A DNA stretch of 64,000 nt from Comamonas thiooxydans (GCF_002157685.2 NZ_AP026738.1:2232001-2296000); one strand, 5' to 3'. Shown: positions 18,767-27,767, counted from the first letter of the stretch. Notes: a model not told the origin generated them from the sequence alone. Numbers and translations: made by a program.

Positions 18767-18865
18767 CACGAGCGGCTGGTTCGGCGCTCTGTCATCAGCA
18801 GACGGGGCAATTGCCATGACAATGCGGTGTCGCAGCGTTTCTTGCGAACGCTCAAGCGGGAGTGA
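18767..18865 (+). pseudogene. C-terminal fragment of an IS3-family transposase orfB
   Basis: Frame 18767-18865 reads HERLVRRSVISRRGNCHDNA followed by VSQRFLRTLKRE and TGA. This is the conserved block around the third catalytic residue of the IS3 DDE domain (usual form MSRxGNCxDNAxxExFFxxLKxE). The catalytic Glu is replaced by Gln, and neither the upstream catalytic core nor a normal C-terminus follows, so it is dead. It lies between the ABC operon and the LysR gene. Confidence 0.75.
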
Positions 18866-19017
18866 ACGCACAGTCGGATGCGTGCAAGCCATCCGAATCA
18901 CGGTCATTTCGATGCTCGATGCGAGTGGCTCGCCCTCGAACACTGGCTGTGTTCGGCGCCGGCGTTGGCGAGAGGCTGCAACGAACTTTGTGGAAGCGAT
19001 CGACATCCGTTGAAATC

Positions 19018-20025
19018 ATGGCTGCTGACTCTTCTTTTTCTCAGATACAGGCCGGAGCAGGCGCGGCAAGCCCCGAGGGCCGCTTGCTCTTTTCCCGCAT
19101 GGTCAAGCAGGTACGGCTGCGTCAGTTGCAGCTTTTGCTGGCTTTGCAGCAATGTGGCTCGGTCATGCAGGCGGCAGTGGAGCTGAGCATGAGCCAGTCA
19201 GCGGCTACCCAGGCCCTGGCCGAGCTGGAGCGGGTGCTGGACATCAAACTGTTCGAGCGTCATGCGCGTGGCATGCGGCCCACAGTGGCAGGCCAGGCCT
19301 TGATCGATTCGGCACGCAGCATGCTGGTGGGACTGCAGGAAGTGTCCGAATCGCTGGCCTCTATCCGGCGCGGGGCTTCGGCTGCGTTGCGCCTCGGGGC
19401 CATTCCGGCAGCTGCGCTGTCGGTGCTCTCCCAGCTGCTGCCACGCTTTTACGAGGCACACCCGCAGGTCTATGTGGATGTGCATGAGGACGCCAGCGCC
19501 CCTTTGCTGTCGCAGCTCATGGCTTGCGGACTCGATGTGGTGTTCTGTCGCCAGCCCCAGCTTTTGCCGGTGGAGTTTTCCTTCGAGCCGCTGCTGCTGG
19601 ATGCGGCCGTGGTGATTGCGGATGCAGGTCATCCGCTGGTCGGGCGGCGCGATGTGCCGCTGCCTGCCTTGAGGGGGGCGCGCTGGGTGCTGCCGAGCTT
19701 TGGCATTGCGGTACGCCATATCGTGGAGACCGAGGTGCTGCCCGTGCTGGAGGATGCCTCCTGGTTTCCGGCCTCCACCGTGTCCCTGCCCGTGCTCGAG
19801 GGCCTGCTCACCCAGCCTGGGGCCGTATCGCTGGTGCCTCGCAGCATCCTGCCGGGACTGCGTTCCCAGGGGCGTGTGCGTACGCTGGATGTGCGTATCG
19901 AGGGTGGCTTGCCGCCGCTGGGTGCGGTGTATCGTACAGACCATGCGCCAGCGCTGCTGCAGGAGATGCTCAGGCTCTGGCGTCGGCTCGAACTGACCCA
20001 TGCAGCAGTACCGGCGTCCGCATAG
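19018..20025 (+). CDS. LysR family transcriptional regulator
   Basis: A 335-residue regulator. The winged helix-turn-helix is at about residues 28-90 (VRLRQLQLLLALQQCGSVMQ, then SMSQSAATQALAELERVLDIKLFERHARGMRPT). The effector domain follows (about 110-320) and resembles the GbpR/galactose-binding or CbnR-like LysR branch. I start at the ATG at 19018; the frame is open upstream only into transposase debris. Its target is unclear: it could control the upstream ABC operon (same strand) or genes elsewhere. It converges with cobF. Confidence 0.87.
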   Translation: MAADSSFSQIQAGAGAASPEGRLLFSRMVKQVRLRQLQLLLALQQCGSVMQAAVELSMSQSAATQALAELERVLDIKLFERHARGMRPTVAGQALIDSARSMLVGLQEVSESLASIRRGASAALRLGAIPAAALSVLSQLLPRFYEAHPQVYVDVHEDASAPLLSQLMACGLDVVFCRQPQLLPVEFSFEPLLLDAAVVIADAGHPLVGRRDVPLPALRGARWVLPSFGIAVRHIVETEVLPVLEDASWFPASTVSLPVLEGLLTQPGAVSLVPRSILPGLRSQGRVRTLDVRIEGGLPPLGAVYRTDHAPALLQEMLRLWRRLELTHAAVPASA

Positions 20026-20073
20026 GCTGGCATTGGCAAGCAAGCTGAACATCCCGGGTCATCGAATCCTTGA

Positions 20074-20092
20074 TGCGGTGAAGCACACCGCA
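20074..20092. terminator. Hairpin between convergent lysR and cobF
   Basis: A 7-bp stem TGCGGTG/CACCGCA with a 5-base loop in the 118-bp gap between the two converging genes. No T-tract follows on either strand, so its role as terminator is weakly supported. Confidence 0.35.
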
Positions 20093-20143
20093 CGGTGATC
20101 CGGTGTACCTGCCAGGCGACGGACGCGCCTTGGCGACCTTGGG

Positions 20144-20902
20144 TCAGGGTGCCGCAACCCTGCGCAGCAGGTAGATGTCCATGATCCAGCCATTTTGCTC
20201 GCGGGCCTGGGCGCGCCTGATGGTGATGTCTGGGGCGATGTCGCAAAGTCGGCCATGCATGAGCAATTGCTGTGGCATGCCCAGATAGGCGCCCCAGTAG
20301 ATGTCGACATCGGTGTCTTTCAGCTGTTCATAGCTGCGTTGGCCATCCAGCATCACGACCAGGGTGTTCACTGCGGATGGCCAGCCGTTTTCGCGCAGCT
20401 GGCGGCCGGTGGTGATCAGAAAGGGTTCACCGATTTCATTGAGGGCGATGCCGTGGGCGCTGCACAGTACCTGCATGGACGTGATGCCAGGCACGACGCG
20501 TACCTGTTCGCGGGCCAGGCCCAGACGCGAGGCAATGCGCAGCGTGCTGTCGTAGAGGGCCGGATCGCCCCAAACGAGCAGGGCCACGCGTCCCGAGCGG
20601 GCAGGCAGACGGTCCTGAAGACTGGCTTGCCAGCGCCGGGCAATGGCGTCATGCCATTCGTCCACCTGCTGGTCGTAGTCCGATCCCTGCTGACGGCGTT
20701 GCGGCATGTCGAAGTGAGCAATTCGGCTCTCTTCCACGGCCAGGCTTTGCAGCAGCGACAGGCGGACCTGGGCCAGCTCGGCCTTGCTATCCTCCTTGTG
20801 CGGCAACAGAACCAGGTCGGCGCCGCGAATCGCTTTCTCTGCTTCCCGGGTGAGGTGATCGGGGTTGCCGGTGCCGATGCCGATCAGGAACAGCTCCAGC
20901 AT
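20144..20902 (-). CDS. cobF: Precorrin-6A synthase (deacetylating)
   Basis: A 252-residue SAM-dependent tetrapyrrole methyltransferase of the CobF type. It methylates C-1 of precorrin-5 and releases acetate, a step specific to the aerobic cobalamin pathway. It starts LELFLIGIGTGNPDHLTREA (GxGxGxPxxLT SAM loop), with PHKEDSKAEL, VWGDPALYDSTLRI and PGITSMQVLCSAHGIALNEIG typical of CobF rather than CobI/J/M. The ATG at 20902 overlaps the cobM stop by one base. Last gene of cobL-E-M-F. Confidence 0.95.
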   Translation of the reverse strand: MLELFLIGIGTGNPDHLTREAEKAIRGADLVLLPHKEDSKAELAQVRLSLLQSLAVEESRIAHFDMPQRRQQGSDYDQQVDEWHDAIARRWQASLQDRLPARSGRVALLVWGDPALYDSTLRIASRLGLAREQVRVVPGITSMQVLCSAHGIALNEIGEPFLITTGRQLRENGWPSAVNTLVVMLDGQRSYEQLKDTDVDIYWGAYLGMPQQLLMHGRLCDIAPDITIRRAQAREQNGWIMDIYLLRRVAAP

Positions 20903-21696
20903 CAGGCGCCCTCGGTTCCGCGAGGGAAGCGCGGTTCGTCGCCGCGCGGCCGGTAGCGGCGATCGTAGTCATTGGCATAGAGTCGGCTGTTGCCGAAATC
21001 CTGCTGGCTCAGTGTGGCCCCGACCAGAATCAGTGCGCTGCGCTGCAGCGGATTGGATTGGGCGGCGCTGGCGATATCTCCCACTCGGGTGCGCAGCAGT
21101 TGCTCGTCCGGCCATGAGGCGCGCCAGACAATGGCTGCAGGGCAATCTGGACCGTAATGGCTGGTGAGTTCCTGCTGCACCTGCTCGGCCACATGAACCG
21201 ACAGATGAATCGCCAGTACGGCTCCGGTTGCAGCGAAGGCGGCCAGGGTTTCGCCGTCGGGCATGCTTGACGCCCGGCCCGAAGTACGTGTCAGCACCAC
21301 CGATTGGCAGGAGCCGGGCAAAGTCAGCTCGGCCTCCAGGGCCGCGGCTGCGGCACTGAAGGCGGGGACACCGGGCGTGACGGTGTAGGGGATGTTCAAT
21401 GCGCGCAGGGCGCGCAACTGCTCGCCCATGGCAGACCAGATGCTCAGGTCACCGGAATGCAGGCGGGCGACATCCTGCCCTTGCCCGTGTGCGGTCTGAA
21501 TTTCTGCCACGATGTCTTCCAGCGACATGGGGGCGGTGTTGACGAGACGGGCTCCGGCAGGGCAGTGCGCCAGCAACTCGCTGGGTACCAGCGAGCCTGC
21601 GTACAGGCACACCGGCGATGCGGCCAGCAGATCACGCCCGCGAACGGTGATGAGGTCGGCCGCACCGGGGCCGGCTCCGATGAAATGAACGGTCAA
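20902..21696 (-). CDS. cobM: Precorrin-4 C11-methyltransferase
   Basis: A 264-residue tetrapyrrole methylase. It opens [35 protein letters not shown] and [15 protein letters not shown] are the CobM/CbiF signature, and [15 protein letters not shown] follows. It makes precorrin-5 from precorrin-4. The start is TTG at 21696, overlapping the cobE stop (TTGA), with a GGAG seven bases upstream. This is a coupled, non-ATG start inside the operon. The C-terminus has the usual [16 protein letters not shown] tail. Confidence 0.95.
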   Translation of the reverse strand: MTVHFIGAGPGAADLITVRGRDLLAASPVCLYAGSLVPSELLAHCPAGARLVNTAPMSLEDIVAEIQTAHGQGQDVARLHSGDLSIWSAMGEQLRALRALNIPYTVTPGVPAFSAAAAALEAELTLPGSCQSVVLTRTSGRASSMPDGETLAAFAATGAVLAIHLSVHVAEQVQQELTSHYGPDCPAAIVWRASWPDEQLLRTRVGDIASAAQSNPLQRSALILVGATLSQQDFGNSRLYANDYDRRYRPRGDEPRFPRGTEGA

Positions 21697-22136
21697 GACA
21701 AAACTCCAGGGATAAATGGTGTGGGCAGCGGCAAGCCGGCAATCGCCAGCGTCGCACGTCGGTCTGCCGAAACGGTGCGCAGCACCAGCAGCCGGCTATG
21801 GGGCAGGACGGCGCCGGCATGCAGGGCCAGGGCTTCTGCAACGCTGCCCGTGGCAAAGCGCTGCTGCAATCTTGCGGAATGGGATGGTGTGGCGATATGC
21901 GCAATCGCGCTTTCGGCATAGGTCTTCCAGTCGATATGGCCCGGAATCTGGCCCGCCCAATCCTGCAAGGCGCGGGCCGCTGAGGTCTGGCTCCTGATGC
22001 TCAGAAGGGCAAAGGTCCAGTGGCAGGGCGCTGAATCCGCGCTCTCGAGCATATGGCGGACCTGGGTCCAGCAGCTCTCGAATGATTGAGGCAGGGCAGC
22101 GGCTTGAAATCCCCAGCCTGCGAACAAATATCTCAT
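21693..22136 (-). CDS. cobE: Cobalamin biosynthesis protein CobE (CbiG C-terminal-like)
   Basis: A 147-residue protein matching the CobE/CbiG C-terminal domain: it starts [21 protein letters not shown], with [20 protein letters not shown] as the conserved core. CobE is needed in the aerobic pathway, but its chemical role is not settled. The frame is open 65 codons upstream inside cobL; I choose the ATG at 22136 because it forms an ATGA overlap with the cobL stop and gives the normal length. Confidence 0.85.
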   Translation of the reverse strand: MRYLFAGWGFQAAALPQSFESCWTQVRHMLESADSAPCHWTFALLSIRSQTSAARALQDWAGQIPGHIDWKTYAESAIAHIATPSHSARLQQRFATGSVAEALALHAGAVLPHSRLLVLRTVSADRRATLAIAGLPLPTPFIPGVLS

Positions 22137-23329
22137 TGGCTGCTCCAGACCCACTGCACCAGGGGGCGAGACGGGGCCCAGGAATGCATGCTGCCCAGAC
22201 TCTGTGCTTCGCTCCATTGCAGCTGATACAGTTGGCCGCCATGCGTGCGGTGCAGTTCCAGCAGCAGTGCCTGGGTGTGCAGCGCCACGGCATTCACCAC
22301 CAGCCGCCAAGGCCCGGAAAGGCGCATGCACAGGGCATCGAACAGCTCGGCGCTGAAGCCGCCGCCGACAAAGATGGCCTGTGGCTCTGGCTGCAGACGG
22401 GGCAGGGCTGCCAGGGCGTGCTCATGAACCACTTCAAGCGCTGCCGCATGGCGCTGCGCGTTCTGCGCAATATTGGCCGCACGCGCGGCATGCTGCTCCA
22501 CGCAGATGGCCTGGCCCCCCGCCAGACACCACTCGACGGCGACCGAGCCCGAACCCGCACCCAGATCCCAGAGCCACTCGCCTTGACGCGGAGCCAGCGC
22601 GGCCAGCGTCATGGCGCGCACCGGGCTTTTGGTGATCTGCCCGTCATGTGCAAACTCACTGATGGGCCTGCCAGGTACCCGGGACAGGCCTTTTCCGCCG
22701 CGTGCTTCGAAAGCTGCAGTCACAGGGGCCTTGGCAGGATGGGTTGCCAACAGTGCGGCCAGCTCGCGCACCGTGCCGCTGCGTATGTCCTGCTGATCGC
22801 TGCCTGCCTGCTCCACCAGCCACAGAGGGCTGTCGCCCCAGCCCTGCTGCAGCAGCCATTGCGCCAGGGTGTGAGCGGCCGGACCGTCACGCAACAGGCA
22901 GATAAAGCGTTCTTGAGGCGCCAGCAGAGGTGTCAGGCTGCTCAGGCTGCGGGCATGCAGGCCTAGGCAATGGGTGCGCTCCTGGGACCAGCCCAGCTCG
23001 CCAGCAATCCAGGAAAACGTCGAGGCTTGAGGGTAGTTGCGCCACTCGCCCGGCTGCAGGTGCCTGGCCAGAGATGCACCAGCACCGAAGTGAAACGGAT
23101 CGCCGGACACCAGCACGGCCACACCTTGCTGTCCACGCAACTGCAGCACGGGCTCGACGCTGAAGGGCACAGGCCAGGCCCTGCCACGCGTCCCTGTTTG
23201 CGCCAGTGCCAGATGACGCGGACTGCCGAACACAACACTGGCATCATCCAGGGCTCGTCGCGCTGCAGGGCTCAGGCCTTCCAGCCCTGATGGATGAATT
23301 CCGATAATTGAAAGCCACGGATTGGCCAT
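22133..23329 (-). CDS. cobL: Precorrin-6Y C5,15-methyltransferase (decarboxylating)
   Basis: A 398-residue two-domain enzyme. The N-terminal half is a tetrapyrrole methylase (PWLSIIGIHPSGLEGLSPAA, VLVSGDPFHFGAGASLARHL). The C-terminal half, from about residue 210, is a class I SAM methyltransferase/decarboxylase (LWDLGAGSGSVAVEWCL, IFVGGGFSAELFDAL). Together they methylate C-5 and C-15 and decarboxylate C-12 of precorrin-6B. The ATG at 23329 has AGGAG ten bases upstream. It overlaps the divergent cobK start by two bases. Confidence 0.95.
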   Translation of the reverse strand: MANPWLSIIGIHPSGLEGLSPAARRALDDASVVFGSPRHLALAQTGTRGRAWPVPFSVEPVLQLRGQQGVAVLVSGDPFHFGAGASLARHLQPGEWRNYPQASTFSWIAGELGWSQERTHCLGLHARSLSSLTPLLAPQERFICLLRDGPAAHTLAQWLLQQGWGDSPLWLVEQAGSDQQDIRSGTVRELAALLATHPAKAPVTAAFEARGGKGLSRVPGRPISEFAHDGQITKSPVRAMTLAALAPRQGEWLWDLGAGSGSVAVEWCLAGGQAICVEQHAARAANIAQNAQRHAAALEVVHEHALAALPRLQPEPQAIFVGGGFSAELFDALCMRLSGPWRLVVNAVALHTQALLLELHRTHGGQLYQLQWSEAQSLGSMHSWAPSRPLVQWVWSSQ

Positions 23330-24077
23330 GACCCAAGTTCTCCTGTTAGGCGGCACTTTCGATGCCTATATGTTGTCCACGCTGCTGCATGAGGCAGGGG
23401 TGCAAGCCATCTACTCCTATGCCGGGGCCACCCAGACGCGCCGTACTCCGGCCTTGCCGGTACGTGTGGGCGGCTTTGGCGGCGTGCCGGGGCTGGTCGA
23501 TTACCTGAGCGCGCATCACATCACCCATGTCATCGACGCCACCCACCCGTTCGCGGCACAGATGAGTGCCAATGCCATCGCGGCCTGCGCTCAACTGGAT
23601 CTGCCCTTGCTGTGCATGGAGCGGCCAGCCTGGCAGGCGCAGCCCGGTGATCAATGGCAGCATGTGCCGGATATGGCGGCGGCCGCCAAGGCCCTGGACC
23701 CCATGTTCAAGCGGGTGTTTCTGGCCATTGGGCGCAAGCAGCTGGCGGCGTTTGCGGGCCTGGCCGGCGAGCACCAGTTTGTGCTGCGCGTCATCGACCA
23801 GGAGGGCGGCGCCTTGCCTTTGCCTGCATCCAGCTATGAGCTGATCGTGGCGCGCGGCCCGTTCCGGCTCGCCGATGAGCTGGCGCTGCTCGGGCAGTAC
23901 CGCATCGACTGCATCGTCAGCAAGAACGCCGGTGGCGCAGATACCTATGCCAAGATCGAGGCCGCACGGCAACTGGGTATTCCGGTCATCATGGTTGACA
24001 GGCCGGTGCTGGCGTCGCGCACCCAGTGCCAAAGCCCTCAGCAGGCCATGGAGTGGCTGCGCCGCCAGCGTTGCTGA
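23328..24077 (+). CDS. cobK: Precorrin-6A reductase
   Basis: A 249-residue NADPH-dependent reductase that turns precorrin-6A into precorrin-6B. It starts TQVLLLGGTFDAYMLSTLL (Rossmann loop) and has HVIDATHPFAAQMSANAIAAC, AIGRKQLAAFAG and CIVSKNAGGADTYAKIEAAR, the family signatures. The start must be the ATG at 23328, since the first beta strand begins right after it; no strong binding site is visible. It is the only plus-strand gene of the cob cluster and converges with cobJ, 31 bases away. Confidence 0.95.
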   Translation: MTQVLLLGGTFDAYMLSTLLHEAGVQAIYSYAGATQTRRTPALPVRVGGFGGVPGLVDYLSAHHITHVIDATHPFAAQMSANAIAACAQLDLPLLCMERPAWQAQPGDQWQHVPDMAAAAKALDPMFKRVFLAIGRKQLAAFAGLAGEHQFVLRVIDQEGGALPLPASSYELIVARGPFRLADELALLGQYRIDCIVSKNAGGADTYAKIEAARQLGIPVIMVDRPVLASRTQCQSPQQAMEWLRRQRC

Positions 24078-24108
24078 GCACCTGTGCCTGACAAGGCCTT
24101 GTGTGCGC

Positions 24109-24912
24109 TCAGGCATGCTCTGTTACGGCAGAGGTAGTGCTGCTTCCGGCCTCATAGCTGCGCGGGGTGTAGACATGCCTGCCAACCCGCCTGGTCTGGC
24201 TGTTGCCCACAATCACCACCGTGCGCATATCGGCCATGTCGGCTCGTGCGTCCAGCAGTCGTACGACCCGCAGCGTCTCATCGGGGCGGCTGACGTTGCG
24301 GGCAAAGCAGATCAGGCGCTCGGGCTCGCACTCCTGCTGCAGCACCTGCAGGGCGCGCGAGAAGCCCTCGGGGCGCGAGCGCGAGCAGGGGTTGTAGAAG
24401 GCCATGGCGAAATCGGCCTGGGCGGCCAGGCGGATGCGGCGCTCGATGATCTTCGCGGGCTTGAGGTTGTCGGATAGATTGATGGTGCAGAAATCATGTC
24501 CCAAGGGCGCGCCCAGGCGAGCTGCCGCTGCCAGCATGGCGGTGATACCCGGCTGCACCTGCACGTCCACGCCCTGCCAGCGGGCATGCTCCTCGGGGCT
24601 GGCCTGCTCCAGCGTCTCGAACACGGCACTGGCCATGGCGAACACCCCCGGGTCGCCCGACGAGAGCATCAGCACCTTGCGGCCCAGGGCTGCAAGATCC
24701 AAGGCATTGCGCGCACGCTCCAGTTCCTCGCGGTTGTCGCTGGCGTGCAGTTGCAGGTGCTCCAGGCCCTGCAGCCGCGCCACATAGGGAAAGTAGCCGA
24801 ATACGTCGCTGGCGCTGGCAATGCTGTCGCGCACCTGCTGGGTCAGCAGGGCATCATCGCCCGGGCCCAGGCCCAGCACCAGGAGTTGTGGAGGCATTGT
24901 GGTCGTGCTCAT
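24109..24912 (-). CDS. cobJ: Precorrin-3B C17-methyltransferase
   Basis: A 267-residue tetrapyrrole methylase. After a short N-terminal tail comes QLLVLGLGPGDDALLTQQVR, then ASASDVFGYFPYV, LSSGDPGVFAMASAV and VQPGITAMLAAAARLGAPLGHDF, the CobJ/CbiH signature. It methylates C-17 with ring contraction of precorrin-3B. The ATG at 24912 lies ten bases after the cobI stop, so it is transcribed with cobG-H-I. Confidence 0.94.
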   Translation of the reverse strand: MSTTTMPPQLLVLGLGPGDDALLTQQVRDSIASASDVFGYFPYVARLQGLEHLQLHASDNREELERARNALDLAALGRKVLMLSSGDPGVFAMASAVFETLEQASPEEHARWQGVDVQVQPGITAMLAAAARLGAPLGHDFCTINLSDNLKPAKIIERRIRLAAQADFAMAFYNPCSRSRPEGFSRALQVLQQECEPERLICFARNVSRPDETLRVVRLLDARADMADMRTVVIVGNSQTRRVGRHVYTPRSYEAGSSTTSAVTEHA

Positions 24913-24922
24913 GGCGGCGCAT

Positions 24923-25663
24923 TCACATGTCGTTTGCCGGGCGACGGCCCTGGCCGTGCACGACGATGATGGCGAAATAGGGACAGCGCTCGGGTGCGTC
25001 GCGCAGTGGCATGACCTGCTGATCGCTCATGGTGCCGTTGATGACGAGCCATGCACGCTCCAGCTTGCCTTGCTCGCTCAGCAGCGAACGGATGCGGCCC
25101 AGATGCCGTCCCACCTTCATGATGACCAGCGCGTCCGAGCGCGCCATATGCTCACGCAGCGGCGTATCGGGCAGGGTCGCGGGCAGCACGCTCATCACAT
25201 CGTCACCCCAAGTCATGGGAATGCCGGTGGCATGCCAGCAGCCCACCATGCCCGGTATGCCGGGCAGCACCTCCACCGTCACCTGTGCCGCCTGGCGCAG
25301 GCGCACATAAAGGTGCATGAAGGAGCCGTAGAAGAACGGATCGCCTTCGCAGAGCACGATCACATCCTCGCTGCGCGTGAGCTCCGTCAGCCTGGACTGC
25401 CAGTCCTGATAGAAGCTGGACAGCTGGGCGATATAGCGCGGGTCGTCGTGCGGGATCTCCGTGGTCAGCGGGTACTCCATCGGGTACTCCGTGACCTCGG
25501 CATGCAGCAGGCCATTGACCAGCTGCCGTGCCTTGCCCGGGTGACCGCGCTTGCGAAAGTAGGCCACATGGCGGGCGTTTCTCAGCAGGCGGTCGGCCTT
25601 CACGCTCATCATGTCGGGATCGCCGGGACCCAGTCCCACGCAGAAGATTTTTCCGTGATTCAT
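24923..25663 (-). CDS. cobI: Precorrin-2 C20-methyltransferase
   Basis: A 246-residue tetrapyrrole methylase: KIFCVGLGPGDPDMMSVKADRLL, AYFRKRGHPGKARQLVNGLL and CEGDPFFYGSFMHLYVRL identify CobI. It methylates C-20 of precorrin-2, committing it to cobalamin rather than siroheme. The ATG at 25663 has AGGAAGAG upstream. The frame is open far upstream inside cobH without family features. Eleven bases separate it from cobH. Confidence 0.95.
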   Translation of the reverse strand: MNHGKIFCVGLGPGDPDMMSVKADRLLRNARHVAYFRKRGHPGKARQLVNGLLHAEVTEYPMEYPLTTEIPHDDPRYIAQLSSFYQDWQSRLTELTRSEDVIVLCEGDPFFYGSFMHLYVRLRQAAQVTVEVLPGIPGMVGCWHATGIPMTWGDDVMSVLPATLPDTPLREHMARSDALVIMKVGRHLGRIRSLLSEQGKLERAWLVINGTMSDQQVMPLRDAPERCPYFAIIVVHGQGRRPANDM

Positions 25664-25674
25664 GGTGACTCTTC

Positions 25675-26304
25675 CTACTCCACCGTGGTTGCCAGCGCGT
25701 TGATGGCGGCAACCGTGATGGCGGAGCCGCCTAGGCGCCCTTGCACGATGGCAAACGGAATCTGCCCCCATTCGCGCAGCGCGTCCTTGGACTCCGCTGC
25801 TCCCACAAATCCGACCGGGCAGCCGACGATGGCGGCCGGACGCGGACAGCCCGGGTCCTGCAGCATATGGAGCAGATGAAACAGGGCGGTCGGCGCATTG
25901 CCGATGGCGACCACGGCGCCGTCCAGATGCTCGCGCCACAGCTCCAGTGCTGCGGCGCTGCGGGTGTTGCCCATGTCGGCGGCCAGCGCTGGCACACGCG
26001 GGTCCTGCAGGGTGCAGATGATGGGGTTCTGTGCCGACAGGCGCTTGCGCGTGATGCCCTCGCTGACCATGCGTGCATCGCAGAGCACGGGTGCTCCTCG
26101 CTGCAGCGCGGCTTCCGCGGCTTCCGCAAAGGTCGGGGAGAAATGGATATGCGCGGCCAGCTCCACCATGCCGGCTGCGTGAATCATGCGGCAGGCGACC
26201 CGCTCTTCCACGGGGTTGAAACGCTTGAGATCGGCCTCGCGGCGGATGATGCTGAACGATTGCCGGTAAATCTCTTCACCGCACTTTTCATAGTTGTAGG
26301 TCAT
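25675..26304 (-). CDS. cobH: Precorrin-8X methylmutase
   Basis: A 209-residue enzyme that moves the methyl group from C-11 to C-12, giving hydrogenobyrinate. Signatures: EEIYRQSFSIIRREADL, RMIHAAGMVELAAHIHFSP (with the catalytic His in the MIHAxG block), AIGNAPTALFHLLHML and GCPVGFVGAAESKDAL. The gene starts 17 bases inside the end of cobG. Confidence 0.96.
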   Translation of the reverse strand: MTYNYEKCGEEIYRQSFSIIRREADLKRFNPVEERVACRMIHAAGMVELAAHIHFSPTFAEAAEAALQRGAPVLCDARMVSEGITRKRLSAQNPIICTLQDPRVPALAADMGNTRSAAALELWREHLDGAVVAIGNAPTALFHLLHMLQDPGCPRPAAIVGCPVGFVGAAESKDALREWGQIPFAIVQGRLGGSAITVAAINALATTVE

Positions 26305-27628
26305 TGAGTTGTTGCTGTATATCGTGAGGATCGGAGTTCAGGGGTCGATAGGGAATGGATGCCCGGGTCGACGGTTGTGCCTCGGCGGGGCTAGCGTGCA
26401 GCCATATCTGGCCCGCTGTGTCCTGGCTGGCAAACACCACATTTGTCGCATCGGCAGGCAGGGCACAGAGCTTGGCGCAGCCGCTGATATGAAGATGCCG
26501 GTCCGCCTTCTGTGAGCTGGCGAATTGCAAGGCCATGGGCTGGGCCGGGATATGGGCCTGAGGGCAGTTGGGGGCGCCGGTGCAGGCCGAGACCCGCAGG
26601 CGCACATCCGCAGACTGGCTGATCCAGTCCCTGGCATCGAGCCGGGCAGGCAGTGAATCCAGGTGCTTGTTCGGCAGCAGCAAGGATTTCCAGGGCGTGA
26701 CCCGGATCTCCGCTTGTTCGGGCATGAGAGCCGCCAGCTTCTGCATGGCCCATGCGTCCAGGCGCCCCAACGGGGCGCCGAGCAGCAGGCCGTGAGGGTT
26801 GAGTGCTCCGGGCCGCAACGACCTGGCAGCGTTCCTGTCCGGAGTGCGGGGCTCAAGGTTATGACTGGCCTTGGCGAGTCCGCAGGCCTGAAGGTCGATG
26901 GACTTGGCAAGGCCGCGCAATCGGCCTGCCGCCTGCGCGCTGCGCTCACGGGCAAACCACAGGGCAATCTGTATGGCTGCCTGCACGGCAGCCGGTGCAG
27001 TCTCAAAGCCATACCAGTCGTCCGATTGGCCCAGGGCAAGCCCATAGCCTCCATCGGCGCAGGCCCATAGCTGAAGGTCGGAGCTCATGTTTCGGAGATG
27101 GCACTGCGGATCGTCGACCAGCATGTCGAATTTGCCGGGCAGGGCCGGAATGCCCAGCTGTTGCAAGGCCAGGGGACTGAGGTCACGCGCCGCTGCACCG
27201 GAAAGCGCCAGAGCCAGTGCATGGGTGCGATCTCCTCTTGTATAGAACGGAGTGCAATGCACGGCAGGCGCCAGATCTGCCTGTTTATCGGCAGGGGCCA
27301 GTCTCGAGACAACAAGCGCCGTGCGCAAGGCAGGCAGGGCCGATTCGTGCACGCCGCGCAATTGCAGATTGCCGAGGCGGGTCAACTCGATCTGGCCCGA
27401 GGCATGGGTGCGTGCGAGCTCGGCCAGTACCAGCCACTGAGCGGCGCTTAGGGACGCGCAGCGAGGGCGTACGCGCACGATCCAGCCGTCCTGTGCCTGC
27501 ATGGGCTTCCAGGTGCTGGGGCACCAGCCACGAATCTGGATGGTCTCAGGGCTGGACAAGCGCTGCTCCAGGCGACGCGGCCAAGGCACGGCCGGCCCGC
27601 TGGGACAAATCTGACTGGCAAATTCCAT
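26288..27628 (-). CDS. cobG: Precorrin-3B synthase
   Basis: A 446-residue oxygen-using monooxygenase of the sulfite/nitrite reductase fold that forms precorrin-3B. The N-terminal half has IRGWCPSTWKPM and VRVRPRCASLSAAQW. The [4Fe-4S] ligands are in CTGAPNCPQAH and HISGCAKLC near residues 345-390. Its presence marks the aerobic route. The start is uncertain: ATG at 27628 or GTG at 27646, neither with a clear binding site. It is preceded by a cobalamin riboswitch and heads cobG-H-I-J. Confidence 0.92.
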   Translation of the reverse strand: MEFASQICPSGPAVPWPRRLEQRLSSPETIQIRGWCPSTWKPMQAQDGWIVRVRPRCASLSAAQWLVLAELARTHASGQIELTRLGNLQLRGVHESALPALRTALVVSRLAPADKQADLAPAVHCTPFYTRGDRTHALALALSGAAARDLSPLALQQLGIPALPGKFDMLVDDPQCHLRNMSSDLQLWACADGGYGLALGQSDDWYGFETAPAAVQAAIQIALWFARERSAQAAGRLRGLAKSIDLQACGLAKASHNLEPRTPDRNAARSLRPGALNPHGLLLGAPLGRLDAWAMQKLAALMPEQAEIRVTPWKSLLLPNKHLDSLPARLDARDWISQSADVRLRVSACTGAPNCPQAHIPAQPMALQFASSQKADRHLHISGCAKLCALPADATNVVFASQDTAGQIWLHASPAEAQPSTRASIPYRPLNSDPHDIQQQLNDLQL

Positions 27629-27767
27629 GCAACATAGGTCATCCACGGTCGGTTTGGCCGATACCCGGGCCAGACAAACAAAATGTGCAGAGGGAAATGA
27701 AGAGGTGATGAGCCGCGCGCAGGCGCCGGCATATCACAAGCCACATGCAATCCCGCTGCGCCTTGTA

